64,000 nt of DNA, taken from the NCBI RefSeq assembly GCF_029223865.1, contig NZ_CP119520.1:6882001-6946000 (forward strand). Reading direction: 5' to 3'. The position numbers were made by a program, and so were the translations under genes. This document shows positions 1 through 8,611 of this stretch, piece after piece. Under the pieces are notes generated by a model. The model was not told the origin of the DNA, made no database searches, and saw nothing but the letters and a program-made list of their open reading frames with translations. Every line of letters starts with the position of its first letter. Position 1 is the first letter of the stretch. The DNA is from Telluria mixta (GTDB lineage: Bacteria > Pseudomonadota > Gammaproteobacteria > Burkholderiales > Burkholderiaceae_D).

Positions 1-2816
1 CCGACCGGATCGTCCCCCATCGGAAAGCCGCCGAACTGGCCCGGGTTCTGTTGCGTCCCGCTGAAGTTCGCCCCCGGCGGAATCCGGTTGAACAGGTTCT
101 GCACATTGGCATACAGGTTCACGGTGCCCGACGCCAGCTTGATCCTGTAGTCGATGTTCAGATTGGTCGTGGCGAACGACTTCACGCTTCCGGTCGTGAC
201 CTGGGTCGGGTCCGCGCTCAAGGCCAGCGCGCTGCGCCAGCGTTCCATCACGTCGAGGGTGAGCGCCTTGGTAGGGTTGAAGCGGGCGAACAGGGTCGTG
301 CGCCAGACCGGGCTCGCCTGCAGGCCGTTGGCGCCGTAGGCGACGCCGCCCATGTCCTGGGTCGGCAAGCCGGGCGTCATGTAGCGCAGATGCGGCTGCC
401 ACGTGACCAGGCCGCGCAAGGTCAGAGGACGCCCCTGGATGCTCGTCGCGTAGTTCGCCTCGAAATCCGCGCCCCAGGTATGCACCTTCGCGAAATTGAT
501 CGGGAAGCTGAACCATTGGGTCACCACGTTGCCCGGCGTGTTCTGGAAGTTGCCCAGCGCCCGGATCTGCGTCGCGCAGAGCGGCGACGTGCCCCCGCTC
601 GCGTAGCAGGCGGCCTGATAGGAAAAATTCGTTCCCTGCACCTGGGTGATGGCGTCGCTGACCTTGATGTCGAAGGCATCCAGCGCGAGGCTGAAACCGC
701 GCACACGGCTCGACTGGTACACCACGCCGACGGTCGTCGTGTCGCCCTTCTCCGCCTTGAGGTCGGGGTTTGCTTTCGTGGTGTTGGGCGCGGTCGATTG
801 CACGCCCAGCAGGCTGTCGGTGGCGTTCGATCCGGATGCCGTCGTCGCGGACGCGAACAGGTCGTCGAGGGTCGGGGCACGGATGTCGCGCGAACGCGTC
901 GAGCGCAGCCGGACCTCGTCGTTCAGGTGCCAGTCGGCGCCGACCTTCCACGTCAGGTACGTGCCGCTGGTATCGTAGTTGGTGTAGCGCACGGCGCCGT
1001 TCACGTCGAAGGTCCTGGCCCATGCGGCGTCCTTGAGCACGGGCGCATTGAATTCGAGGGCGGCTTCCTTGACCGTCTGGGCCACGCGCGAACGGTTCGA
1101 GTAAGGCTGGAACCAGGGCTGGGTCGCCTGCGTGCAGTTGAAGCGCAACCCGTTTGCCGCGCAACCAAACAGGTTCGCCGGGTCCGAAGACGTTGCATCG
1201 CTGGTCGCACGATAGGCCTGGCGGCGCCAGTCGCCCGACACCGCGACGCTGACGGGTCCCGCCCACGTGCTGAACGGCGCGCCGCTGATGCTGCCAGAGA
1301 TATCGTCCTGGAAGGTGTGGGCGTTGAAATGGGTGTCACCCAGAATATAGGAGATCGCCGCGGCGCTTTCCGAGCCGGGGCCGAACACGTTCAGCGGCAC
1401 GCATCCCGGAAAGGCCGTCGGATTCGTCAGGGTCACGCGGCACACCGGCGTGCCGTCCGCCCCTGCCACCGCATCGAGCGCGGCCGAGAGGCGCAGGTTG
1501 TTGAGATTCCCGTTGGTGGTCACCAGCATCGACGAGACGCTGTGGACATAGCCCGCTTCCCATTTGTAGCCGTTGCCGAACTCGCCATCGAGGCCGGCAT
1601 TCACGAAGAGCTGGTGCTCGTCGATCACCGGATTCATGCGCGGCGCGGTCTGGATTACCTTGCCCAGGGTGAACGTGGCCTGGTTGGCGGCGAGCAGCTG
1701 GTCACGGTAGGCGGTGGGCAGGAAGGCATTGTCCCTGCTGATGGTCACGCCGTTCAGCAAGGGCCAGTTGGCATAGAACGCATTGCGTTTCAGATTGCCC
1801 GCCACTTCGACATAGCCACGCGTAGTGTCGGAGAAGTCGTAGTCGAACCGGCCGAACAGCTGGTGGCTGCGCAAGGGCGCCTTGAGCGAGCCGTCATAGT
1901 AGGCACCGTCGCCCCCGCTCTGGGTCGGCACCGTCGGATTGAAGCCGGTGCGGTTGCCCTTGTCGAATGCGGTCAACACACCGTTGGCGCCGAACTGCTG
2001 CCCCGCCAGCACGCCGGTCCGGACATACCCGCCGAAGGAACTGGTGGCCAGCCGCGTGTCGCCGGCGACGAAGTACGGCAGCGCCGCCGTCCCTGCACCC
2101 TGGATGGTGGTCAGCGCCGTGGCCGGGCGCGACGAGCGGTACAAAATACCCTTGTCGTCGCGGAATTCGTAGCTGCCCACGAAGTGGCCCTTGTCGCCGA
2201 TGCTCGTGCCGTAGGCGACGCCAAACTGCGATTGGCGTGCGTCGCCCTTCTCCGCGATGCCGGCCTGGATATTCGTCTTCAGACCATTGAAGCGGTTGTC
2301 CGTGACGAAGTTCACGACGCCCGAGATGGCGTCGGAACCATAGACCGCGGAGGCGCCGCCGGTGACGACGTCGACCCGTTTCAGGATCATCTGCGGGATC
2401 ATGTCCACGTCGACCGTGCCGTTCGCCGTCGTCGGCGCGACGCGATGGCCGTCGAACAGGACCAGGGTCCGCACCGCGCCCAGGTTGCGCAGGTTCAGCT
2501 GGTTCGAGGCCGGGTTGCCGCCACCCGAAACGGCCGCGCCGCCCGCGCTCGGATTCGAGGTCTGGTTGCGCGGGCTGGAAAAGACCGGCAGCGTGTTCAG
2601 CGCGTCGGCGATCGTGGACGGCTGCAGGGACAGCAGATCCTGCGCGCGCACCGCCGTGACGGGTGTCGGGCTGTTGTCGCCGTTGACGATGACGCGCGAA
2701 CCCGTGACGACCACCGATTCCATCGGCTTGTCCTGATCGGTCGTCTGGGCCTGGCCCAGCAAGGGGAACGCGAGTGCGAGCGCGCCGGCCAGGCGCGTGC
2801 GTGGTGCATGATTCAT
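1..2816 (-). CDS. TonB-dependent receptor, 3' end cut by window edge
   Basis: Outer-membrane beta-barrel receptor for active uptake of an unidentified ligand. The start at 2816 gives MNHAPRTRLAGALALAF, a signal peptide, and follows an AGGAGAGA ribosome-binding site. A TonB-box-like stretch (ESVVVTGSR) comes next, then the plug domain with NLRNLG, VLFDGHRV and GGASAVYGSDAISGV (about residues 30-170), and a long barrel. The frame is open to base 1, ending in GDDPVG. The paralogue at 4282-7203 ends GDDPVGRYFTVGLRINL, so only about ten residues are missing. It lies 54 bp downstream of the YceI gene on the same strand and may be co-transcribed. The substrate cannot be deduced. Confidence 0.93.
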   Translation of the reverse strand, partial: MNHAPRTRLAGALALAFPLLGQAQTTDQDKPMESVVVTGSRVIVNGDNSPTPVTAVRAQDLLSLQPSTIADALNTLPVFSSPRNQTSNPSAGGAAVSGGGNPASNQLNLRNLGAVRTLVLFDGHRVAPTTANGTVDVDMIPQMILKRVDVVTGGASAVYGSDAISGVVNFVTDNRFNGLKTNIQAGIAEKGDARQSQFGVAYGTSIGDKGHFVGSYEFRDDKGILYRSSRPATALTTIQGAGTAALPYFVAGDTRLATSSFGGYVRTGVLAGQQFGANGVLTAFDKGNRTGFNPTVPTQSGGDGAYYDGSLKAPLRSHQLFGRFDYDFSDTTRGYVEVAGNLKRNAFYANWPLLNGVTISRDNAFLPTAYRDQLLAANQATFTLGKVIQTAPRMNPVIDEHQLFVNAGLDGEFGNGYKWEAGYVHSVSSMLVTTNGNLNNLRLSAALDAVAGADGTPVCRVTLTNPTAFPGCVPLNVFGPGSESAAAISYILGDTHFNAHTFQDDISGSISGAPFSTWAGPVSVAVSGDWRRQAYRATSDATSSDPANLFGCAANGLRFNCTQATQPWFQPYSNRSRVAQTVKEAALEFNAPVLKDAAWARTFDVNGAVRYTNYDTSGTYLTWKVGADWHLNDEVRLRSTRSRDIRAPTLDDLFASATTASGSNATDSLLGVQSTAPNTTKANPDLKAEKGDTTTVGVVYQSSRVRGFSLALDAFDIKVSDAITQVQGTNFSYQAACYASGGTSPLCATQIRALGNFQNTPGNVVTQWFSFPINFAKVHTWGADFEANYATSIQGRPLTLRGLVTWQPHLRYMTPGLPTQDMGGVAYGANGLQASPVWRTTLFARFNPTKALTLDVMERWRSALALSADPTQVTTGSVKSFATTNLNIDYRIKLASGTVNLYANVQNLFNRIPPGANFSGTQQNPGQFGGFPMGDDPV

Positions 2817-2870
2817 TGTCTCTCTCTCCTGTCTTGTATTTTTTGGAAGACCCTGCTTGCCCGTTCGTCG

Positions 2871-3452
2871 TCACTGATCCCTGCGGGCCTCCACCTGGAT
2901 CCGCAAGACCGTCTGCATCTTGAATCCCGTGCCGAACGTGACGCCGAAATCGGCGCGGTCGAAGCTGCCGAGCGCGTCGGCACCGCACACTTCGACCTTG
3001 GTCATGTTGTCGGGCTTGCAGAGGAAAGAATTGAGGGACAGCCTGACCGGCCTGGTCACGCCATGCATCGTCAACGCGCCGTCGATGGCGGCGGGAACAT
3101 CGCCATCGAAAACGATGGTCCCCTTGTAGACGGCGACGGGGAATCGCGCCGTGTCGAAGATCGCGGCGCTCCTGGCGTGCGTGTTCAGCGCATCGAGGCC
3201 GAAGTCGATCGACTCCATGTCGATCGTGACGTCGACGGTGCCCGTCCTCGCTTCGCGGTCCAGCACCGCGGTGCCGGCCGTCTTGTTGAACTTACCGCGC
3301 CACACTGACAAACCGCCCTTGTGGTCCGCCTCGAAACTCGGGTAGGTATGGCTTGGATCGATGGTGTACTTGACCGGCGCCGCGACGCCGGTCCCGCAGG
3401 CGGCGACCAGTGCGACGACTGCCGTCAACCTCGAAGTGGAAAATGTGTTCAT
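2871..3452 (-). CDS. YceI family periplasmic protein
   Basis: 193 residues, a full-length YceI domain (lipocalin-like barrel that binds polyisoprenoid or other amphiphilic lipids in the periplasm). An N-terminal signal is visible. VAAC at about residues 16-19 could be a lipobox, or cleavage may follow GVAA. Family landmarks include [16 protein letters not shown] near the mature N-terminus, the [14 protein letters not shown] strand and [10 protein letters not shown]. The start codon overlaps the stop of the cytochrome b561 gene by 4 bp (ATGA). YceI next to cytochrome b561 is a common pairing, and the two are often thought to work on the same quinone-type ligand. Confidence 0.92.
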   Translation of the reverse strand: MNTFSTSRLTAVVALVAACGTGVAAPVKYTIDPSHTYPSFEADHKGGLSVWRGKFNKTAGTAVLDREARTGTVDVTIDMESIDFGLDALNTHARSAAIFDTARFPVAVYKGTIVFDGDVPAAIDGALTMHGVTRPVRLSLNSFLCKPDNMTKVEVCGADALGSFDRADFGVTFGTGFKMQTVLRIQVEARRDQ

Positions 3453-4030
3453 GGGTTCCTGTTGGTGAAGAGTGATGGGAGCATCCTGGAAAAGACTCCG
3501 TCCCTGTCGATGACGGCGTGCTTGACGGCGGCCGCGACGTGGAGCACGACCAGCGCCGCGAGCAGCCAGGCGCCGACCATGTGCGCCTGCGCCAGCAAGG
3601 CCGCGAGCGCCTTGTCCTTGCCGACCAGGTCAGGCAAGGGCACGAGGCCGAGGTAGACGATCTGGAATCCGGCCGCGCTGCTGCGTGCCCAGCCGATCAG
3701 CGGCACCGCGAAGAACAGCAGGTACATCAGACCGTGGCTGAGATGGGCAAGCCCCCTCTCCCACCCCGCCATGGACGGCGGCAGGGGCGGTGCCGGATGT
3801 CCCAGCCGCCAGGCCAGGCGCAGCGCGGCGACCAGCAGGACGGTCATGCCCAGCCACTTATGCCAATTGAACAGCCTGACGCGCGCGGGCGAGAACGGCA
3901 GGCCGGCCATGTACCAGCCGAGCACCAGGGCCAGCACGATCATCGCTGCCAGCAGCCAGTGGAACAGCATGGCACCGGCGCCGTATTTCGGCTGCGGCGA
4001 CAGCGGGAGACCTTCGACGCCGGCCTTCAT
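3449..4030 (-). CDS. Cytochrome b561 family membrane protein
   Basis: 193-residue integral membrane protein of the bacterial di-haem cytochrome b561 (CybB-like) family, which passes electrons between quinol and other acceptors in the inner membrane. Four hydrophobic helices are evident. Candidate haem-ligand histidines lie in LFHWLL (helix 1), NWHKWLG (helix 2) and HVAAAVKH (helix 4). Its start overlaps the stop of a 48-residue upstream reading frame (ATGA), and its own stop overlaps the YceI start (ATGA), so the three frames look translationally coupled. Confidence 0.92.
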   Translation of the reverse strand: MKAGVEGLPLSPQPKYGAGAMLFHWLLAAMIVLALVLGWYMAGLPFSPARVRLFNWHKWLGMTVLLVAALRLAWRLGHPAPPLPPSMAGWERGLAHLSHGLMYLLFFAVPLIGWARSSAAGFQIVYLGLVPLPDLVGKDKALAALLAQAHMVGAWLLAALVVLHVAAAVKHAVIDRDGVFSRMLPSLFTNRNP

Positions 4031-4173
4031 GCAGACCCCGGCGCAGAGTCGCCAAAGACGAAGAACAGCGCAAACACGAATGCGCGCAGGTCGGGACGGT
4101 CGGCGTTCGTTTCTGCCCCATCGTCGGCGGGAACGGGATCGCTCGAGGTGGTGTGTGTGAGGTCGAGGTTCAT
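4027..4173 (-). CDS. Small ORF (48 aa) coupled to cytochrome b561
   Basis: ATG at 4173, 48 codons, stop overlapping the cytochrome b561 start by 4 bp. The first 30 residues are polar; then comes a short hydrophobic run (RAFVFALFFVFG) and a sudden end. The run resembles the start of helix 1 of FucP-type sugar MFS transporters, so this may be the stub of a deleted transporter gene. It could equally be a leader peptide that couples translation of the downstream pair. Coding status rests only on the overlap and on its place in an otherwise empty 250-bp gap. Confidence 0.35.
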   Translation of the reverse strand: MNLDLTHTTSSDPVPADDGAETNADRPDLRAFVFALFFVFGDSAPGSA

Positions 4174-4281
4174 GATGTTAAAAATTCAAGGCGCAAGCAG
4201 CCGACGTGTCGCTTGCGGGACACGATCGACGACGTCTGGAACAGTCCGCGGTGGCCCCGGCCGCCGCGGACCGATGGCTGG

Positions 4282-7203
4282 TTACAGGTTGATCCGCAGC
4301 CCGACCGTGAAGTAGCGGCCGACAGGGTCGTCGCCCTGCGCGAAGCCGCCGAAGGTCCCGACCGCACCGTTACCGCCCAGGAAGGCGATGGGTGGCGGCT
4401 GCCGGTTGAACAGGTTCTGCACGTTGAAGAACAGCTGTGCCTTGCGCCCGGCGCCCGCACTGAAGTTCCAGCCGAGGTTGAGGTTGGTGTAGGCGATGGC
4501 CGGCGCGTCGGGCGACGAGACGATCTGCGTCGGATCGCCGGTGAATGCCAGCCTGCTGCGCCAGCGCTCGCTGGCGTTGACCGAGAAATCTCCGACTTTG
4601 TAGTCGACGAAGAAGGTGCCGCGCACCCGCGCGCTGGCCTGGAGCGCGTTGGAGCTGAAGCCGACGCCGCCCACATCGATGGTCTGCAGACCCGGTGTTT
4701 CGTACACGATGCTCGGCTGATAGGTCGTCAGCAGACGCAGGCCGAGCGGATTGCCGAGCAGTTTGGTCCGGTAGTTGGCTTCGAAGTCGAAACCCCGTGT
4801 CTTCATGCTGCCGATATTGATGACCGTGTTGATGAACGAGGTGACGGCATTGGCCGCGCTGGTGTTGGCGAAGCCCAGCGGACGCGTCTGCAGCGCACAG
4901 TAGGGCGACGTACCGCCGCTGGCATAGCAGGTTGCCTGCACCGAAGGGTTGGTACCCTGGATGTTGGTGATCGCGTCGATCACCTTGATGTTGAAGTAGT
5001 CCAGCGACGCGTTGAATCCCGGCAGGAACGCCGGTTTGATCACGATGCCGGCGGCGAAAGTCTTGCCCACCTCGGGCTTCAGGTCGGGATTGCCGCCGAC
5101 CGTGACAGGCACCCTGGGACTGAGTCCGGTCAGCAGATCCGTGAACGATCCGGCGTTCGACGTCGCCGGCTGGAACAGGTCGTTGAGGTTGGGCGCACGG
5201 ATGTCGCGCGAATAGCTGCTGCGCAACTTGAGCTCCCTGCTGACGTCCCAGTCGACGCCTGCCTTGTAAGTCCAGGCGCGGCCGCTGGTGTCGTAGTCGG
5301 TGAATCGCGCCGCGAGGTTGAGATTGAGGTTCCTGGCGAAGCCCGCGTTCTTGAGGAGGGGGATGTCGGATTCGCCGGCGATTTCCTTCACGGTCTGCGA
5401 CACCTTCGAACGTGCGGCGATCGTGGGATCCAGATACAGGAAGGTCGACGACGTGCAGTTGAAACTGATGCCGCTGCAGTCGGCTTTATCGGTCGGCAGC
5501 GCGTCGGTCGCGACGGCGTAGGTTTGCTTGCGCCACTGGCCCGTCAGGGCGGCGTCGACCGGTCCGGCCCAGGTCGAGAACGGCGCGCCGGAAATCGTGC
5601 CTTCGATCTCGTCGAGGGTGTTCGTCACGGCGAACGAGGTGGCCTGCGTGATATAGCCAAGGGCCGCCTGGCTCGGCGCGGTCGGGCCAAGGATATTCAG
5701 CGGCACGCAATTTGCGTAGGCGCTGCTGGTGAGCGAGGCCCGGCAGACGACCTGTCCGGTAGCGGGATTGACGACCGCGTCGAGTGCCGCGGCCAGCCGC
5801 TGATTGTTCCAGTTGTTGTCGTTGCGGGTGTCGAGCCTGGCGCGTGCGTGGGTGCCGGCGATATTCCATTTCGCGCCATTGGCGAGCTCGCCGTTCAAGC
5901 CGCCGTTGAGGAAATACTGGTCGCTCTTGCCGGCGGTGTTGATGCGCGGCGCGTCGGCAAATACCCGCGCGACGTTGAAGGTCGCGGCATTCGCCGCGGC
6001 CAGTTGGTTCTGGTAATTCTGCGCGAGATACGGATTGGTCGCGCTGAGCGTCACCCCGTTGAGAAGCGCGTTGTAGGCACCGAAGTTCTGCGTGCGATTG
6101 TCGGTCAGGCTGCCTTCGACATAGCCGTGGACGCTGTCGCTGACATCATAGTCGAGCCGTGCAAACGCCTGGTGCGAGCGCATCGACCCACGGATCGAGC
6201 CGTTGTAATACGCGCCGCCGCCGCCGCTTTCATAGTTGGCGTTTCCGGTTGGCGCACCGTGCACGAAGGGAGTCAGCACGCCGTTCTGGGTGAAGTCGAG
6301 GCCACCCAGCGGGCCGCCACGCACCAGGCCACCGAACGACGATGTCGCGATGCGCGTGTTGTCGGCGAGTCGATAAGGATTCGCCGCCGTCCCCGCACCC
6401 TGCACGGTCCATTGATGCGTGCCCCACGGACGGTCCGTCCGGTACGGGACACCCGGATCGTCGCGGTATTGATAGCTCGCGATGACGTGACCTTTTCCAT
6501 TGAACAGATCCTTGCCGCCCGCGATACCGATATCGGAAGTCTTGTCATCGCCATAGGTCGACACGCCACCCTGCACCTGGGTTTTGACGCCCGTGAAATG
6601 CGTATCCGTGACGAAGTTGATGACACCGGCGACGGCATCGGAACCATAGACCGCCGACGCACCGCCCGTCACGATATCCACGCGTTTCAGCAGCATCTGC
6701 GGGATCATGTCGGTGTCGACCAGCTGGTCCTGCGTCGTCGCCGGCAGCCGGTGGCCATCCCACAGGACCAGCGTACGGGCATACCCGAGACCGCGCAGAT
6801 TCTGCAGATTGCCCGAATTGTTCGTGGTGCCGTTGCCGGGATTGCCGTTCTGGCCACGCGATCCGGCGAAAATCGGCAGCTCGTTGATCGCGTCGGAGAT
6901 GCTGCCGGGTTTCACGGTGAGCAGGTCGTCGGCATTCACGGCCGTGAGCGGCGTCGGGCTCTGGCTGCCCGGGCTTACCCGCGAGCCGGTGACGACCACC
7001 TCGCTGATCGCCTGCGCGGACGGCTGCTGTTCGGACTGCGCATGAGCGCACGATCCGATGAGGAGCGTGCCTGTGCCGACCAATGCGGAGGCAAAACCGA
7101 TTGATCTGATCCCGCGCGTGACGGCGTTGAGGTTGATGTCCGCAGGTCGCCGGTTCCCGCTCCGCTTCGACGCCATGATGGCGGTCTTTTTATCATTCCG
7201 CAT
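4282..7203 (-). CDS. TonB-dependent receptor
   Basis: 973-residue outer-membrane receptor, clearly paralogous to the partial receptor at 1-2816. Shared landmarks are the VVTGSRV box, SPTPLTAVNADDLL, NLRGLG, VLWDGHRLPATT, GGASAVYGSDAVAGV and the terminal GDDPVGRYFTVGLRINL. The start at 7203 follows a strong GGAGGAG site 7 nt upstream and gives an unusually long N-terminal extension (about 55 residues) before the Ala-rich cleavage region near SCAHAQ. An internal start is possible. The divergent AraC gene at 7481 is a plausible regulator. Ligand unknown; receptors of this size often import plant- or polysaccharide-derived compounds. Confidence 0.95.
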   Translation of the reverse strand: MRNDKKTAIMASKRSGNRRPADINLNAVTRGIRSIGFASALVGTGTLLIGSCAHAQSEQQPSAQAISEVVVTGSRVSPGSQSPTPLTAVNADDLLTVKPGSISDAINELPIFAGSRGQNGNPGNGTTNNSGNLQNLRGLGYARTLVLWDGHRLPATTQDQLVDTDMIPQMLLKRVDIVTGGASAVYGSDAVAGVINFVTDTHFTGVKTQVQGGVSTYGDDKTSDIGIAGGKDLFNGKGHVIASYQYRDDPGVPYRTDRPWGTHQWTVQGAGTAANPYRLADNTRIATSSFGGLVRGGPLGGLDFTQNGVLTPFVHGAPTGNANYESGGGGAYYNGSIRGSMRSHQAFARLDYDVSDSVHGYVEGSLTDNRTQNFGAYNALLNGVTLSATNPYLAQNYQNQLAAANAATFNVARVFADAPRINTAGKSDQYFLNGGLNGELANGAKWNIAGTHARARLDTRNDNNWNNQRLAAALDAVVNPATGQVVCRASLTSSAYANCVPLNILGPTAPSQAALGYITQATSFAVTNTLDEIEGTISGAPFSTWAGPVDAALTGQWRKQTYAVATDALPTDKADCSGISFNCTSSTFLYLDPTIAARSKVSQTVKEIAGESDIPLLKNAGFARNLNLNLAARFTDYDTSGRAWTYKAGVDWDVSRELKLRSSYSRDIRAPNLNDLFQPATSNAGSFTDLLTGLSPRVPVTVGGNPDLKPEVGKTFAAGIVIKPAFLPGFNASLDYFNIKVIDAITNIQGTNPSVQATCYASGGTSPYCALQTRPLGFANTSAANAVTSFINTVINIGSMKTRGFDFEANYRTKLLGNPLGLRLLTTYQPSIVYETPGLQTIDVGGVGFSSNALQASARVRGTFFVDYKVGDFSVNASERWRSRLAFTGDPTQIVSSPDAPAIAYTNLNLGWNFSAGAGRKAQLFFNVQNLFNRQPPPIAFLGGNGAVGTFGGFAQGDDPVGRYFTVGLRINL

Positions 7204-7480
7204 ATAAGTTCTCCTCCGTGCCGTATGTAGTTTTAAGACAGGCTCTGAGAGGAGAATAGCTGAGCCGGCTTCGCGCGACTCTGCACAAAAATCATAAACG
7301 CTGGCACTTTTGTTACCAGGCCTGGGTGAAATAAAAGCCGCGTTCAGAATGTAGCGTTAGCAGAAAACTGCATGTAGTATTAATACCGCTCGATGACGGA
7401 ATGCCGCGAAAACAGGCTCTTGCCATCGACAACAGGGCCAACGTCAGATTGGCTGATCAAACGTCGTCAAGGAGACAAGC
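7204..7480. promoter_or_regulatory. Divergent promoter region between receptor and AraC gene
   Basis: 277 bp without a gene, locally more AT-rich than its surroundings, between two divergent start codons. It should hold both promoters and any AraC operator. Ribosome-binding sites are clear at both ends (GGAGGAG for 7203, AAGGAGAC for 7481). I could not place -35/-10 boxes with confidence. Confidence 0.4.
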
Positions 7481-8419
7481 ATGACACGCAACACGTCGAC
7501 AAATGGCACACGCTACCTGAGCAACATCGTGCCGCTGGCGACGGTGCCCAAGGTCCGCCTGTATGTCGAACGTGCCGAGGAGACGGGGAACTGGTCCGTG
7601 CACGTCGGCCACGTCGTCAACCGAGGCCGCCGGCAAACGTCGCCGCATGCGCATCCCGGCTATGGCCAGGTGATCTTCGTGCGCAGCGGACGTGGCGTCA
7701 TGAACCTCGACGGTTCGATCGTATCTTTCGAAGGCCCGTGTGTCCTGCTGCTGCCGGCCGAATGCGTACATGGGCTGGACTATGAGCTCGATGTGGACCG
7801 CTGGGTGGTAACGGTCGAAGCAGCCTATCTGGCGCGGGTGAACGGCAAGCTCGACGAATTCATCCAGCTATGGTCCGAGCCCCGGATGATTCCTTTGTCG
7901 GATCGGCAGGACGCGCCAATGGCGTTGCATGACCAGATCAGGAAACTGGACAAGGAAATTGCGGCCAGGACGGTTGGCCATGAGGTGCAAACGGAGGCGC
8001 TGCTGACGGTGCTGCTGCTGATGCTGGTGCGCGGCGCCGGCTTGACTCCGCTGGACGACGAAGGGGCGAAGCACAACGAGATCCAGTTGACGGAACGCTT
8101 TCGCGATTTGATCGACCAGCATTACTGGGAAAACCTGTCGGCGCACGATTACGCCTCGATGTTGGCAGTGTCGTTGACCCAATTGCGCGCGGCTTGCGCC
8201 GCCGCGTTCGGACAAAGCCCGACCAAGATGATTCATGCGCGTCTCGTCACGGAAGCGAGGCGCGGTCTGATTTTCGGCGATACGTCGATCGAGCAGATCG
8301 CGTTGTCGCTGGGCTTCTCGAACGCCGCCTACTTCACGCGCTTCTTCTGCAAGGAAGTCGGACAGACGCCGAGCCAGTTCCGGGCAGCCTCCCGTGACCA
8401 CGCCCAACGCAGCAGTTGA
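7481..8419 (+). CDS. AraC family transcriptional regulator
   Basis: 312 residues. The N-terminal half is a cupin-type ligand-sensing domain, with HAHPGYGQVIFVRSG at about 55-70 as the characteristic His-rich strand. The C-terminal third holds two helix-turn-helix motifs (the second near IEQIALSLGFSNAAYFTRFF, about 270-290), ending in the classic GQTPSQFR. The start follows AAGGAGAC. It is divergent from the TonB-dependent receptor at 4282-7203, its likely target. Inducer unknown; the domain order resembles PobR/HpaA-type regulators of aromatic-acid genes. Confidence 0.93.
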   Translation: MTRNTSTNGTRYLSNIVPLATVPKVRLYVERAEETGNWSVHVGHVVNRGRRQTSPHAHPGYGQVIFVRSGRGVMNLDGSIVSFEGPCVLLLPAECVHGLDYELDVDRWVVTVEAAYLARVNGKLDEFIQLWSEPRMIPLSDRQDAPMALHDQIRKLDKEIAARTVGHEVQTEALLTVLLLMLVRGAGLTPLDDEGAKHNEIQLTERFRDLIDQHYWENLSAHDYASMLAVSLTQLRAACAAAFGQSPTKMIHARLVTEARRGLIFGDTSIEQIALSLGFSNAAYFTRFFCKEVGQTPSQFRAASRDHAQRSS

Positions 8420-8573
8420 GCGATGTGGCTCCTGCGAATGGATCGGCTCATGGAACCCGGTGCCCGGCACCGAAGGGGCCGTGACTGCGGCGAGACGGGC
8501 ACCTGCGCCCCCATCTTTACAAGCATTTACCCGGTTTTACGGGCCTTGTCATCCAGCCACATATTTACTCCCT

Positions 8574-8610
8574 AGAATTCCGAAGGTCCAAACGACTACT
8601 TCGGAATTCT
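8574..8610. repeat. Perfect 12-bp inverted repeat abutting a start codon
   Basis: AGAATTCCGAAG (8574-8585) and its exact complement CTTCGGAATTCT (8599-8610) are separated by 13 nt, and the second arm ends one base before the ATG at 8612. No purine-rich ribosome-binding site is visible outside it. In RNA it would form a hairpin covering the initiation region; in DNA it could be an operator. The duplicate gene start at 11585 lacks it. Confidence 0.6.
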
Positions 8611-8611
8611 C

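Noticed and set aside
51..3308. Long plus-strand open frame of 1085 codons
   Set aside because: Arg/Gly/Ala-rich shadow of the TonB receptor and YceI genes on the minus strand; no domain, signal or ribosome-binding site.
4153..7104. Plus-strand open frame of 983 codons opposite the second receptor
   Set aside because: Antisense shadow typical of GC-rich DNA; the minus-strand frame has clear receptor motifs.
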